From Actinomycetota bacterium (lineage in GTDB: Bacteria > Actinomycetota > Actinomycetes > Mycobacteriales > HKI-0501): a stretch of DNA of 64,000 bases. The notes under the pieces were generated by a model. It saw only the letters and a program-made list of their open reading frames with translations, was not told where the DNA came from and did no database searches. The DNA lies in NCBI GenBank assembly GCA_030840805.1, contig JAVEDU010000081.1, forward strand, positions 1 to 64,000, given 5' to 3'. Below are positions 1 through 9,782 of the stretch, one piece after another (within the stretch, counting starts at the first letter, position 1; every line of letters begins with the position of its first letter). The position numbers and the translations under genes were made by a program.

Positions 1-537
<537 letters not shown>

Positions 538-541
<4 letters not shown>

Positions 542-1695
542 TGCGGGTTCCCTTCGACGGCGGTACGGGGGTGCAGGGTGGCATCGACGAGCCGGTCCAA
601 GCCGTCCGCCGCGGCGACGAGCCGCGCGTCGTCGGCCGGCGCGGGGCCGTACAGCAGGGCGTCGACGTCGGCGGCCGGCCCGCCGGACCGGTCGGCGACG
701 GCCTCGACGACCGCCCGGCGGGCGGGGTCGGGGCCGAGCCGGAGCGCGGGTAGCAGCCGGGACAGCGCCCCGCCCCGCAGCGCGGTGAGCGCGCGGTCGC
801 GGGCCCGGGACCGGCGGTACAGCCGTGCCCGGCCCTCGACGGTCTCGGCGGAACGGACGATCACGGGCAACGGTTCGGCCACCGGGGCGCCGAGGCGGCG
901 CCCCTGCCACAGCGCGGCGAGCAGCCCGGCCAGCAGCAGCTGCGCCGTGACCGGGAGGACCCAGCCGGGCAGCACGCCGAGCACGCCACCGGCGCCCCCG
1001 CCGGAGTCCAGCTCCGGGGCGGCGAGGGTCAGCCACAGCACGCGCGGCGTCTCCGACAGCAGACCGAGGGCCAGGGCGGCGTTGCCGCGTTCGGCCAGGC
1101 GCTCGTTGGTCAGCGGAGCCGCGGAGCCGAGGTAGGCGATGCGGGGCCCGGTGCCGTCCGTGCCCGCCCACCCGCCGGAGACGAGCAGCCCGCCGCCGTA
1201 GCAGGAGACCGCGTCGCGCCCGGTGTACCGCAGGCCGTCCACGTCGGCGGGGCCCGCGACCGCCGCGGCGCGCAGCGGGCACCGGGGGCGGGTGGTGGGA
1301 CCCGTGCGGGCGCTCTTCTCCCGTACCCCCGTGCCGAGGTCGTCCAGCGTGAGCGGGTCCGGCTCGACCAGCACGATGCGGACGTTCCCGGCCAGCTCGG
1401 CGAGCCGGTCGAGGGTGTCCGGCGAGAGCAGGCCGGGGACCGGGACGACCACGGTGACCGGGCCGGTGGCGGCGCGGAACATCCGGTCGGTCGAGGACAC
1501 CCGCTCCACCGTCACGTCGTGCTGGCCGAGGATCGTCGCCAGCGCGCGGGTGCCGTCCGGGTCCACCGACCGAGGGTCCAGGCTGCCGTGCCCGACCGAG
1601 CGCGGGAACACCGCGACGGTCACCGCCACGGTCAGCAGCACGATGCCGACCGCGATCGGCATCCGCCAGAGCCGCCATCTCCGCGTCGCGGTCAC
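538..1695 (-). CDS. DUF4350 domain membrane protein
   Basis: A 385-residue protein with one N-terminal membrane segment (about residues 12-32), a long extracytoplasmic region and a second hydrophobic segment near residues 237-262, followed by a basic cytoplasmic tail. Size, topology and position between a DUF4129 protein and MoxR match DUF4350 proteins of actinobacteria. The gene overlaps both neighbours by 4 bases (ATGA at its start, GTGA at its end). Function is unknown; the usual association with MoxR suggests a membrane-associated maturation complex, which is inference. Confidence 0.8.
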
Positions 1696-2339
1696 CGGGC
1701 GTCACCACCCGGGTCCGGCGCCTCGGCCACCCGCCGGTCGACCTCGCGCAGCCGCGTGTCGTCCTCCGCGGCGGCGCACCGTCCGCCGTACCAGATCTCG
1801 GAGAACACCCGGGCGCCCAGCACCATCGGAGCGGCGGCCCCGGGCAGGGCGCGGCCGGCCTCGGTCACGAGCTCGTCGACGGTCCGGCCCGGGCGCGGCT
1901 CGACGGCACCGCGGCCCTCCAGGTCCCGGACGACCGCGCGCAGCCGTTCGCGTACCGCCTCGGCGTACCGCCCCTCGGCGGCGAACCGGTCCGCGAGCGC
2001 CCGGTGGTCGGCCGGACCGGCGCCGGCCCGGCCGAGGTCGAACTCCGCCGTCCGGACCGCGGACCGGGACAGCGGCCCGAACCGCATCAGCACCGCCACG
2101 ACGAGCAGGACCACGACCGCCGCGATCGCGAGCAACCCCAGCCCGCCGCCCGGGGACGCGGACGCGGCCCGGTCGAACAGGTCGCCGATCCGGTCCAGCA
2201 GCCAGGTCAGCAGGCGTTCGGCGAGGGACGGCTCGGCGGCGCGGTAGGCGTCCCTGGACAGCTCGCGGTGGGCCTCCTCGCGGGCGCCTTCCCGGGTGAT
2301 GGGCTCGTGGTACCGGAGGATGAGACCGAGGCCGGTCAC
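1692..2339 (-). CDS. DUF4129 domain membrane protein
   Basis: A 215-residue protein with a single strong membrane helix near residues 68-90 and a C-terminal cytoplasmic DUF4129-like region carrying the Arg/Glu-rich helix [18 protein letters not shown]. The frame is open well upstream, but GTG at 2339 is preferred because it overlaps the stop of the preceding membrane-protein gene (GTGA), as the other junctions here do. DUF4129 domains commonly accompany transglutaminase-like and MoxR-linked operons. Role unknown. Confidence 0.8.
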   Translation of the reverse strand: MTGLGLILRYHEPITREGAREEAHRELSRDAYRAAEPSLAERLLTWLLDRIGDLFDRAASASPGGGLGLLAIAAVVVLLVVAVLMRFGPLSRSAVRTAEFDLGRAGAGPADHRALADRFAAEGRYAEAVRERLRAVVRDLEGRGAVEPRPGRTVDELVTEAGRALPGAAAPMVLGARVFSEIWYGGRCAAAEDDTRLREVDRRVAEAPDPGGDAR

Positions 2340-3181
2340 GCCGCCCGCCCCGTACGGCCCAGCTCGATGTCCAGCCCCTCGGCGCGCATCCTCCGGTCGA
2401 CGTACAGCAGCGCGTCGACGGCGCCGCCGAACGGCCCGGCCACCGTGCCCGCGACCAGCGCCCCGAGCGCGGTCGCGGCCAGTGCCGTGAGCGGTGCGGT
2501 CCCGGTCGTGAACGGCCCCCCGCCCAGCACCACCGCGCCGATCGTGAACGGCAGTGCCAGGACCAACGTGACCAGCGCCGACACCAGGGTGGCGACGGCG
2601 CGGATGCCGAGCACCCGCCAGAAGTCCCGGATCGTCAGCCGCCAGGAGCGGCGAAACGCCTGCCGGATCCCGGCGTCCTCCAGCATCAGCACGGGGGCCG
2701 TGAGCGCGACCACCGCGAACACGAACACCGCACCGAGGCCGAGGCCGATCGTGAGGCCCGCGCCGAGCGCCACCGTCACGCCCACACCCAGCCCCACCAG
2801 GGCGAACAGCCGCCGCCGGACCCGGGCCCACACCTCGGCGGGCCCGGGGTGCCGACCGATGACGGCGTCGCCGACCACGACAGCCAAGGCCCCGCCGAGC
2901 ACCACCGAGAGCACGGTGCCGACCGCGAACAGGGCCGCCGCCGAGGCGCCGAGCGCCAGCACCTCGGTCAGCACCGCCACCGGGGCGTCGCTTCCGGACG
3001 CGCCCGGCGCGATGTCCCGGAACAGGTACTGGACGGGCACCGTGACGGCCTGCCCGGCGGCGGCCAGGGCCGCGCCGAACGCCAGGGTGGTGCGGGGATT
3101 GCGCCGCACGGCCTCGACCGCGCCGTCGAGCACCTCGCCCAGCCCGAGTGGGCGCAGCGGCACGAGCGGTCGCTGCCCCAT
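2336..3181 (-). CDS. Multi-pass integral membrane protein (GDPD membrane-domain-like)
   Basis: A 281-residue protein rich in Ala, Val, Gly and Leu with about six predicted membrane helices. The stretch MLEDAGIRQAFRRSWRLT between helices is typical of the membrane domain found in glycerophosphodiesterase-like and DUF7544-type proteins; no phosphodiesterase catalytic domain is present. The ATG at 3181 has AGGGGG upstream. It is the first gene of the minus-strand MoxR operon and is divergent from mtrA, with 140 bases between the starts. Function not known. Confidence 0.75.
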   Translation of the reverse strand: MGQRPLVPLRPLGLGEVLDGAVEAVRRNPRTTLAFGAALAAAGQAVTVPVQYLFRDIAPGASGSDAPVAVLTEVLALGASAAALFAVGTVLSVVLGGALAVVVGDAVIGRHPGPAEVWARVRRRLFALVGLGVGVTVALGAGLTIGLGLGAVFVFAVVALTAPVLMLEDAGIRQAFRRSWRLTIRDFWRVLGIRAVATLVSALVTLVLALPFTIGAVVLGGGPFTTGTAPLTALAATALGALVAGTVAGPFGGAVDALLYVDRRMRAEGLDIELGRTGRAA

Positions 3182-3321
3182 TCGCGTCCCCCTGCCGGGG
3201 CCCGGGTGGCCCGCCGTCATGGTGTCACGGGGCCCTGTTCGCCCGGCCCCGGGAGCTTCTCCCGTGTCGGATGTTGTGGACCGCCCGCGGAGCACTCTCG
3301 CGGAGTGTCACGATTACCGGC

Positions 3322-4011
3322 ATGAGAGCGCGTGTGCTGGTGGTCGACGACGACCCGGCGCTCGCGGAGATGCTCGGCATCGTGCTGCGGAGCGAGGGCT
3401 TCACGCCCTCCTTCGTGGCCGACGGCGAGCGGGCGCTGAGCGCCTTCCGCGAGAGCCGGCCGGACGTCGTCCTGCTCGACCTCATGCTGCCCGGCATGAG
3501 CGGGATCGACGTCTGCCGGGCCATCCGGTCCGAGTCGGGCGTCCCCATCGTCATGCTGACCGCGAGGGGGGACACCGGCGACGTCGTCCTCGGCCTGGAG
3601 TCGGGTGCGGACGACTACGTGACCAAGCCCTTCAAGCCGAAGGAGCTGGTCGCCCGCATGCGGGCCCGGCTCCGGCGCAGCGAGGACGAGGTGCCCGAGC
3701 AGCTCACGCTCGGCCCGCCCGGGTCTCCGGTGCTCATCGACGTCCCCGGGCACGCCGTGTCCCGGGACGGCGAGGTCGTCGCGCTGACCCCGCTGGAGTT
3801 CGACCTCCTGGTGGCACTCGCCCGCAAGCCGCGGCAGGTGTTCACCCGGGAGGTGCTGCTGGAGCAGGTGTGGGGCTACCGGCACGCGGCCGACACCCGG
3901 CTCGTCAACGTCCACGTCCAGCGGCTCCGCGCGAAGGTGGAGCGGGACCCGGAGCACCCCGAGGTCGTCGTCACCGTCCGTGGGGTCGGCTACCGGGCGG
4001 GCGCGGCATAA
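3322..4011 (+). CDS. mtrA: Two-component response regulator MtrA
   Basis: A 229-residue OmpR/PhoB-type response regulator. The receiver domain shows the acidic cluster DDD (9-11), the phosphoacceptor Asp53 in LLDLMLPG, Thr80 and Lys102. The C-terminal winged helix ends with the usual VTVRGVGYR. Length and the downstream mtrB and lpqB identify it as MtrA, an essential actinobacterial regulator of cell-cycle and cell-wall genes. I see no clear Shine-Dalgarno sequence before the ATG, so it may be leaderless. A small inverted repeat, CACTC-N5-GAGTG, ends 14 bases before the start. mtrB begins two bases after the stop. Confidence 0.97.
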   Translation: MRARVLVVDDDPALAEMLGIVLRSEGFTPSFVADGERALSAFRESRPDVVLLDLMLPGMSGIDVCRAIRSESGVPIVMLTARGDTGDVVLGLESGADDYVTKPFKPKELVARMRARLRRSEDEVPEQLTLGPPGSPVLIDVPGHAVSRDGEVVALTPLEFDLLVALARKPRQVFTREVLLEQVWGYRHAADTRLVNVHVQRLRAKVERDPEHPEVVVTVRGVGYRAGAA

Positions 4012-4013
4012 CG

Positions 4014-5630
4014 GTGCCCACCCCGCGGCAGCTCCTGACGCCGGCCCGCGGGTTGCGCCGGGCCTGGCGTCGTTCGCTGCAACTCCGTGTCGTCGCGACC
4101 ACCCTCGCGGTCTCCGGGGTGGTGGTGATCGGCCTCGGCATGGTCCTCGTCGGCCGGATCACCGACGGACTCGTCGACGCCAAGCGGACCAGCGCCCTGT
4201 ACGAGGCGGAGACCGGCCAGACGTACGCCCGCCAGCAGCTCCAGGCCCTCCGCGGGCCCAACGACGCGGACCTCCAGCGCACGCTCTACGGCGTCGGCGG
4301 GAACCTGTCCGCGCGCGCCGGCCGGGCCGGCCAGTTCGGTGTGGTGCTGGTGCCGACCTCCGACCCGGCCCTGCCGCCGGTCTACTCCAGCCAGCTGGTC
4401 CGCTCGGCCGTGCACATCCCGGCGGGGCTGACCCGGCGGGTCGTCGCGGACAACGTGTTCTCCTACCAGTTCACCCGGATGGCGCCCGACGGCGGCACGC
4501 CCCGCCCGACGTTGGTGGTCGGGGCTCCGGTGGTGACCGCGTCCGGGTCGTTCGAGCTGTACTACCTGTTCCCGCTGGACGACGAGCTGTCGACCGTGGG
4601 GCTGGTGCAGAACACCCTGATCGCCGCGGGGCTGGTCCTCGTCCTGCTCGTCGTCGGCGTCGCCGCGATCGTCACCCGGCAGGTCGTCACGCCGGTGCGG
4701 GTGGCCGCCCGCACCGCCGAGCGGCTCTCGGCGGGGCTCCTCGAGGAGCGCATGCGGGTCGTCGGGGAGGACGAGTTCGCCCGGCTGGCGAAGTCGTTCA
4801 ACCACATGGCCGCGAACATCCAGCGCCAGATCGTCCAGCTGGAGGACCTGTCCCGGCTGCAGCGGCGGTTCACCTCCGACGTGTCGCACGAGCTGCGGAC
4901 ACCGCTGACGACGGTACGGATGGCCGCCGACGTGCTGTTCTCGGCGCGCGAGGAGTTCGACCCGCCGATGCGCCGTGCCGCCGAGCTGCTCCAGACCGAG
5001 GTGGACCGGTTCGAGTCGCTGCTCACCGACCTGTTGGAGATCAGCCGGTACGACGCGGGTTTCGCGGTGCTGGAGGCCGAGCCCACCGACCTCGGCGAGC
5101 TGGTCCGGCAGGCCGCGGACTTCATCGAACCCCTGGCGCGCCGCGCGGGCACGGAGCTCGTGGTCACCGTGCCCGACCGCCCGGTCATCGCCGAGGTCGA
5201 CCCGCGGCGGGTCCGGCGGGTCCTGCGCAACCTTCTCGTCAACGCCATCGAGCACGGCGAGGGCCGGCCCGTGGACCTCGTGCTGGCGCGTGACGCCCGG
5301 GCGGCCGCGATCACCGTGCGCGACCGCGGGGTGGGATTCAAGCCCGGTGAGGCGCAGCTCGTGTTCAACCGGTTCTGGCGGGCCGACGCGTCCCGCGCCC
5401 GGCAGACCGGCGGCACCGGGCTCGGGCTGTCGATCAGTCTGGAGGACGCCCGCCTGCACGGCGGCTGGCTCCAGGCCTGGGGCGGACCGGGCCGCGGCGC
5501 CCAGTTCCGGCTCACTGTGCCGCTGGACGCCGGGAGCGCGATCACCGCGTCGCCGCTGCCGCTCGTACCGGCCGACGCCGTGCCGGGGTCCGAGCCGATG
5601 CCGGTCGAGCTCGGCGCGGGAACCGGCTGA
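4014..5630 (+). CDS. mtrB: Sensor histidine kinase MtrB
   Basis: A 538-residue sensor kinase: membrane helix about 24-46, extracytoplasmic domain to about 195, second helix about 203-222, HAMP, HisKA with DVSHELRTPLTT (phosphorylated His292), and a HATPase domain with NLLVNAIEHGEG, the DRG box and the GTGLGLSI G-box. It is the cognate kinase of MtrA. GTG at 4014, two bases after the mtrA stop, is chosen; the frame is open far upstream but that sequence is antisense to other genes. lpqB follows after one base, giving the usual mtrA-mtrB-lpqB operon. Confidence 0.96.
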   Translation: MPTPRQLLTPARGLRRAWRRSLQLRVVATTLAVSGVVVIGLGMVLVGRITDGLVDAKRTSALYEAETGQTYARQQLQALRGPNDADLQRTLYGVGGNLSARAGRAGQFGVVLVPTSDPALPPVYSSQLVRSAVHIPAGLTRRVVADNVFSYQFTRMAPDGGTPRPTLVVGAPVVTASGSFELYYLFPLDDELSTVGLVQNTLIAAGLVLVLLVVGVAAIVTRQVVTPVRVAARTAERLSAGLLEERMRVVGEDEFARLAKSFNHMAANIQRQIVQLEDLSRLQRRFTSDVSHELRTPLTTVRMAADVLFSAREEFDPPMRRAAELLQTEVDRFESLLTDLLEISRYDAGFAVLEAEPTDLGELVRQAADFIEPLARRAGTELVVTVPDRPVIAEVDPRRVRRVLRNLLVNAIEHGEGRPVDLVLARDARAAAITVRDRGVGFKPGEAQLVFNRFWRADASRARQTGGTGLGLSISLEDARLHGGWLQAWGGPGRGAQFRLTVPLDAGSAITASPLPLVPADAVPGSEPMPVELGAGTG

Positions 5631-5631
5631 C

Positions 5632-7380
5632 GTGCGGTCCCGCTGGACCGGGCTGCTCGCCGCGGCACTCGTGTTCCCCCTCGCCGCGTGCGCGGGGGTG
5701 CCGGACAGCGGCGGGCCGGTGACCGTGCGGGCAGCTCCGCCCGTCGGCGGCGGCCAGGACGAGCCCGACGTCCGGGTACAGCCGCCCGGACCGGTGCCCG
5801 AGAGCGGTCCCGTCCAGGTCGTGCGCGGGTTCCTCAACGCCGCCGTGTCCAGCGACGACCGGCACGGGGTGGCCCGGAGCTTCCTCGGCCCGGAGGCCCG
5901 GCGGACGTGGTCGGACGACGGGCCCGTGCGGGTGTTCCGGCTGGCCTCGGTGACGCCGACCGCGGCCGACTCGGTCCGGGTCCGCGGCCGGACGGTGGGC
6001 GTGGTGGGGGAGGACGGCGCGTTCACCCCCGCCGACGGCCCGCTCGACCTCGTGCTGAGGCTGCGCTGGAACGGGTCGACGTGGCAGCTGGTCACGCCCC
6101 CGGCAGGGGTGTACCTGCAGGACGTCTACTTCAGCCAGGTGTACATCCCGTACTCGGTGTACTTCGTCGCCGCCGGCACCCGGCGGGTCGTGCCGGACCT
6201 GCGGTACCTCGACCGGTCGCTCGGCAACGCCGAACCCAGCGAGCTCGTCCGCCTGCTCCTCGGCGGTCCCTCGTCCTGGGTCGCGCCGGGGGTCCGCACC
6301 GCGTTCCCGCGCGGGACCCGGCTGCGCGGCAACGTGGTCCGCGACCGGGACGTGCTCACGGTCGACCTCACGGCCGAGGCGGAGTTCGCGTCGCCGGAGG
6401 ACCGGGCGATGCTGTCCGCGCAGCTCGTGTGGACGCTGCGGGAGTTCGAGGTGACCGGGGTGCGGGTCGAGGTCGAGGGGCGCCGGTTCGAGGCGCCCGG
6501 CGCCGGCGAGGTGCAGGACCTCGGCCGGTGGGCCCGCCTCAACCCGGCCGTCCCCGCGCGGGACCTCCCGGCGTACCAGGTGCGGTCCGGTGCCGTCCGC
6601 GTCGCGGTCCCCGGCCCGCGGTCGCCGATGCCGCCCGGTGCGCCGTTCGGCGGCGCGCAGGCCCGGTCCGGGACGCTCGGCGCCGCCGTGTCGCTGGACG
6701 GGTCCGCGCTCGCGCTGGTCAAGGCCGGTGCCGGTGGGGGGCAGCGGCTGTACGTCGGGCCGTCCACGGGACAGCTGCCCGTGCGGTACGCCGCCACGCG
6801 GTTCGGCCGGCCCAGCTGGGGACCGCGGAACTCCGCCGTGCTCGTCGTCGCGGACTCCGCCCGGCTGCTGCTGGTGCCGCAGACCGGGCCGGTACGGACC
6901 GTGGACGCGCCGGCCCTGCGCCCGTACCTCGCGCGCGGCGCCCGGATCGGCGCGATCCGGCTCGCCCCGGACGGGGTCCGGCTCGCCCTCGTGGTCGGGT
7001 CGGGGGCCGGAGCGGAGCTGCTCACCGGGATCCTGCGCGCCGACGGGCCGCGGTTGCCGTCGCTGGTGTCGCTGCGGTCGGTGGCGGCCGGGGTCGAGGA
7101 CCTCACCGATGTCGGGTGGTCCCGGGAACGGGAGCTCGTCACGGTCGGGCGGGAACGCGGCGGTGAGCTGCTGCCGTGGGAGCTGTCCGCGGACGGCGCG
7201 ACGCGGAGCAGCTCCCCGCGGTCGGGGCTGCCGGCGGGACGGCTGGGGCAGCTCGCGGCGACGCCGGTGGACCGCGTGCTGCTGGGGGCGGACGGGGCGA
7301 CCTACCAGCGGTACTTCAACAGCTGGGGTGCGCCGCTCGCCGAGGGGGTCGTGGGGGCGGAGCCGTTCTATCCGGGCTGA
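5632..7380 (+). CDS. lpqB: Lipoprotein LpqB
   Basis: A 582-residue lipoprotein. The signal peptide ends in the lipobox LAAC (17-20), so Cys20 should be lipidated. A GerMN-like domain lies in the central part and a C-terminal beta-propeller-like region (LpqB propeller family) follows. LpqB interacts with the extracytoplasmic part of MtrB and modulates MtrAB signalling in mycobacteria (family knowledge). It starts at GTG one base after the mtrB stop. Confidence comes from gene order, lipobox and length. Confidence 0.95.
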   Translation: MRSRWTGLLAAALVFPLAACAGVPDSGGPVTVRAAPPVGGGQDEPDVRVQPPGPVPESGPVQVVRGFLNAAVSSDDRHGVARSFLGPEARRTWSDDGPVRVFRLASVTPTAADSVRVRGRTVGVVGEDGAFTPADGPLDLVLRLRWNGSTWQLVTPPAGVYLQDVYFSQVYIPYSVYFVAAGTRRVVPDLRYLDRSLGNAEPSELVRLLLGGPSSWVAPGVRTAFPRGTRLRGNVVRDRDVLTVDLTAEAEFASPEDRAMLSAQLVWTLREFEVTGVRVEVEGRRFEAPGAGEVQDLGRWARLNPAVPARDLPAYQVRSGAVRVAVPGPRSPMPPGAPFGGAQARSGTLGAAVSLDGSALALVKAGAGGGQRLYVGPSTGQLPVRYAATRFGRPSWGPRNSAVLVVADSARLLLVPQTGPVRTVDAPALRPYLARGARIGAIRLAPDGVRLALVVGSGAGAELLTGILRADGPRLPSLVSLRSVAAGVEDLTDVGWSRERELVTVGRERGGELLPWELSADGATRSSSPRSGLPAGRLGQLAATPVDRVLLGADGATYQRYFNSWGAPLAEGVVGAEPFYPG

Positions 7381-7491
7381 GGTTCTACACCCGCTCGGCG
7401 CCGTGCGACGCGTTGTCCACCGTGGGTACCGTCGTCCACAGCTGCCGTCTCGACCCTCGCCGGCGCGGGGTCCGCGCCCGACGATGACCGC

Positions 7492-8229
7492 ATGACCGCG
7501 ACCCTGCTCACCGCACTTGCCGACCTCGCCCTGCCGGCGACCTGTGCCGGCTGCGGGGCCGCGCGCACGGGGCTGTGCCGGTCCTGTGCCGCCGCCCTGA
7601 CCGCAAGGGTGCGGGTCGCCGACCCGTCCCCGCGACCGCCCGGACTGCCGCCGTGCTGGGCGTCCGCACGGTATGCGGGCGCGGTCCGCGCGGTGCTCCT
7701 CGCGTACAAGGAGCACGATCGCCGGGACGTCCTCCCGGCGCTCGGCGGGGCGCTCGGGCGGGCGGTCGCCGCCGGTGTGCCCCGGGGTCCCGTGGTGCTC
7801 GTTCCGGTGCCGTCGAGCCCCGCGGCGGTCCGGGCCCGCGGCGGGGACCACGTCGACCGGCTGGCGCGCGCCGCCGCGGGACGGCTCCGGCGCGCGGGAT
7901 GGTCCCCACGGGTCGTGCGGCTGCTCGCGGTCGCGCGCCGGCGGCGGGACTCGGCGGGGCTGGGGGCGGCGGACCGGCGGGCGAACCTGGCCGGCGCCTT
8001 CCGGGGGTCCGGGGACCCGCCACGGGCCCCCGTGGTGATCGTCGACGACCTCGTCACGACCGGCGCCACGCTGGCCGAGGCGGCGGCCGTCCTCCGCGCG
8101 ACGGGGGTCGGCGCGCTCCACGCCGCGGTGGTCGCCGCGACCCTGCGACGTGTCCCGATTACGCCATGTCGACCGTTGTGCCACGCACGTGACGAAACTG
8201 GGGGTGACGAGACGCCTCCCAGGGGTTAG
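7492..8229 (+). CDS. ComF/ComFC family phosphoribosyltransferase-like protein
   Basis: A 245-residue protein with an N-terminal zinc-ribbon pattern (Cys18, Cys21, Cys29, Cys32) and a C-terminal phosphoribosyltransferase fold whose PRPP loop reads VIVDDLVTTGAT (about 182-193). This is the ComFC/GntX architecture linked to DNA uptake in competent bacteria; in actinobacteria the role is less clear. Its place between lpqB and hpf is the same as in M. tuberculosis (Rv3242c, from memory). The last 30 residues are polar and beyond the conserved fold. Confidence 0.9.
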   Translation: MTATLLTALADLALPATCAGCGAARTGLCRSCAAALTARVRVADPSPRPPGLPPCWASARYAGAVRAVLLAYKEHDRRDVLPALGGALGRAVAAGVPRGPVVLVPVPSSPAAVRARGGDHVDRLARAAAGRLRRAGWSPRVVRLLAVARRRRDSAGLGAADRRANLAGAFRGSGDPPRAPVVIVDDLVTTGATLAEAAAVLRATGVGALHAAVVAATLRRVPITPCRPLCHARDETGGDETPPRG

Positions 8230-8267
8230 CGTCGGAGGACACGGCAGCACCGAGCAAGGGGGGAGGA

Positions 8268-8354
8268 GTGAAGCCCTCCCGGCCGCCGCCGTCCTGCGCC
8301 GGCCGGCATCCCAAGACCCCGGGGTTCGCCGCCTGCCGTGCGGGCCCCAGGTGA
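8268..8354 (+). CDS. Possible 28-residue leader ORF upstream of hpf
   Basis: A GTG-initiated frame of 28 codons sits behind a strong purine tract (AAGGGGGGAGGA) and ends 23 bases before hpf. The predicted peptide is basic and proline-rich, with two cysteines (positions 10 and 23) and the core GRHPKTPGF. I do not recognise it. It could be a translated leader or uORF controlling hpf, or chance. The ribosome-binding tract abuts the GTG closely, which weakens the case somewhat. Confidence 0.35.
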   Translation: MKPSRPPPSCAGRHPKTPGFAACRAGPR

Positions 8355-8377
8355 CACCGAAGGTGTGGAGGTCACGC

Positions 8378-8986
8378 GTGGACATTGTCGTCAAGGGCCG
8401 CAACGTCGAGGTGCCCGACCACTATCGGCAGCTGGCCATGGAAAAGCTCAGCCGGCTGGAACGCTACGACCACAAGCTCATCGAGATCGACGTCGAACTG
8501 TCCCACGAACCCAACCCGCGGCAGAGTCCCGTGTGTCAGCGGGTCGAGATCACGGCCATCTGCCCCGGCCCCGTGATCCGCAGCGAGGCGCGCGCCAAGG
8601 ACTTCTACTCCGCCCTCGACCTCGCCCTGGCGAAGCTCGAGAACCGCCTGCGCCGTGCGGCCGACCGCCGCCGGGTCCACCACGGCAACCGCACGCCGAT
8701 CTCGGTCGCCGCGGCGACCGCGTCACCGAACCCCGATCTGCTGCCCTCCTCGAACGGGGCGGGCGGCCCGGCCGGCGCGCTCATGGAGGCCGAGGACGAT
8801 CTCCCGGGCCAGATCGTGCGCGAGAAGGAGCACGACGCCCAGCCGATGACGATCGACCAGGCGCTGTTCGAGATGGAGCTCGTGGGCCACGACTTCTTCC
8901 TCTTCAGCGACTCCGACTCCGGCCGCGCGTCCGTCGTGTACCGGCGCAAGGGATACGCCTACGGGGTCATCCGACTGGCGGGCTGA
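8378..8986 (+). CDS. hpf: Long-form ribosome hibernation promoting factor
   Basis: A 202-residue protein with an N-terminal HPF/YfiA domain (about 1-100) starting MDIVVKGRNVEVPDHY and a C-terminal dimerisation domain (about 140-202) with MTIDQALFEMELVGHDFFLF and VVYRRKGYAYGVIRL. This is the long form, which joins two 70S ribosomes into an inactive 100S dimer in stationary phase or stress. GTG at 8378 is chosen because GGAGG lies 6 bases upstream and it matches the family N-terminus, although the frame opens earlier. A strong hairpin follows the gene. Confidence 0.95.
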   Translation: MDIVVKGRNVEVPDHYRQLAMEKLSRLERYDHKLIEIDVELSHEPNPRQSPVCQRVEITAICPGPVIRSEARAKDFYSALDLALAKLENRLRRAADRRRVHHGNRTPISVAAATASPNPDLLPSSNGAGGPAGALMEAEDDLPGQIVREKEHDAQPMTIDQALFEMELVGHDFFLFSDSDSGRASVVYRRKGYAYGVIRLAG

Positions 8987-8995
8987 GCCCCGTGT

Positions 8996-9029
8996 GGTCT
9001 CCCCGGCGCCGGTGCGCGCCGGGGAGACC
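8996..9029. terminator. Bidirectional terminator hairpin between hpf and GNAT gene
   Basis: A perfect 14-bp stem (8996-9009 with 9016-9029) and 6-base loop lies between the converging ends of hpf and the acetyltransferase gene. There is no T-tract, as is usual in high-GC actinobacteria. Confidence 0.8.
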
Positions 9030-9053
9030 GCCGGTCACCCCGGCAGCACGCCG

Positions 9054-9611
9054 TCAGAGGTCCCGCGGGAGCAGCGAGCCGACCCAGGCGTCGGCCCGGG
9101 ACCCGTCCCGGGCCCGGATCCGGTCCCGCAGCACGCCCTCGACGGTGAACCCGGCACGCAGGGCCACCCGCCGCGAGGCCTCGTTCCCCACCTCGGCGGC
9201 CCATTGGAGCCGCGCCACCCCGAGCGCACCGAAGCACCACCGGGCCATCGCGGTGGTGGCCTGGGTCGCCACGCCCCGGCCCCGGGCGCCGGGGGACACC
9301 CAGTAGCCGATCTCGGCGATCTGCTCGTCGGCGTCGTACTCGACCAGGCCGATCGTGCCGAGCAGGTCGCCGGTGGTGGCGTCCGTCACGGCGTACGACC
9401 GGCCCGCCCCCTCCTCCCAGCCGGCGAGGGAGTTGTCGCGGACGTACCCCTCGGCGTGGGCGCGCCGGTAGGGGGCCGGCACGGTGGTCCAGCGCTGGAT
9501 GTCGGCGTCCTGGCAGGCGGCGTAGACGCCCTCGACGTCGCGGGGCAGGAACGGGCGCAGCTGCAGGCGCCCGGCGACGATCTCGGCGGGCTCGGGATGT
9601 GGTGACTCCAT
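9054..9611 (-). CDS. GNAT N-acetyltransferase, RimJ/RimL type
   Basis: A 185-residue GNAT protein. It has the N-terminal LQLRPF...DVEGVYAACQD pattern of RimJ-like enzymes, the acetyl-CoA loop GARGRGVATQA (motif A) and the NEASRRVALRAGFTVEGVL block. Such enzymes acetylate protein N-termini or small amines; the substrate cannot be read from sequence. ATG at 9611 is the first methionine at the start of the conserved region. It is convergent with hpf and divergent from secA. Confidence 0.88.
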   Translation of the reverse strand: MESPHPEPAEIVAGRLQLRPFLPRDVEGVYAACQDADIQRWTTVPAPYRRAHAEGYVRDNSLAGWEEGAGRSYAVTDATTGDLLGTIGLVEYDADEQIAEIGYWVSPGARGRGVATQATTAMARWCFGALGVARLQWAAEVGNEASRRVALRAGFTVEGVLRDRIRARDGSRADAWVGSLLPRDL

Positions 9612-9782
9612 GCCGTCGATCCTGCCGGGAACCTCCGGGCCCGTCGTACCGTTTCGACAGGTGTCGGCGGCGGATCGGACCGGGTCCGAACGGAACCGTG
9701 CAGCGCCGCCTACCATGGACCGTGACGTCTGCCACCGGACGTTCCAGGACGCTGACCGATTCCGGGAGCTGAGAGAAGACCC

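Noticed and set aside
2004-4013. Long open frame upstream of and in frame with mtrB
   Set aside because: It is antisense to the DUF4129 and membrane-protein genes and overlaps mtrA; high GC leaves such frames open. mtrB starts at 4014.
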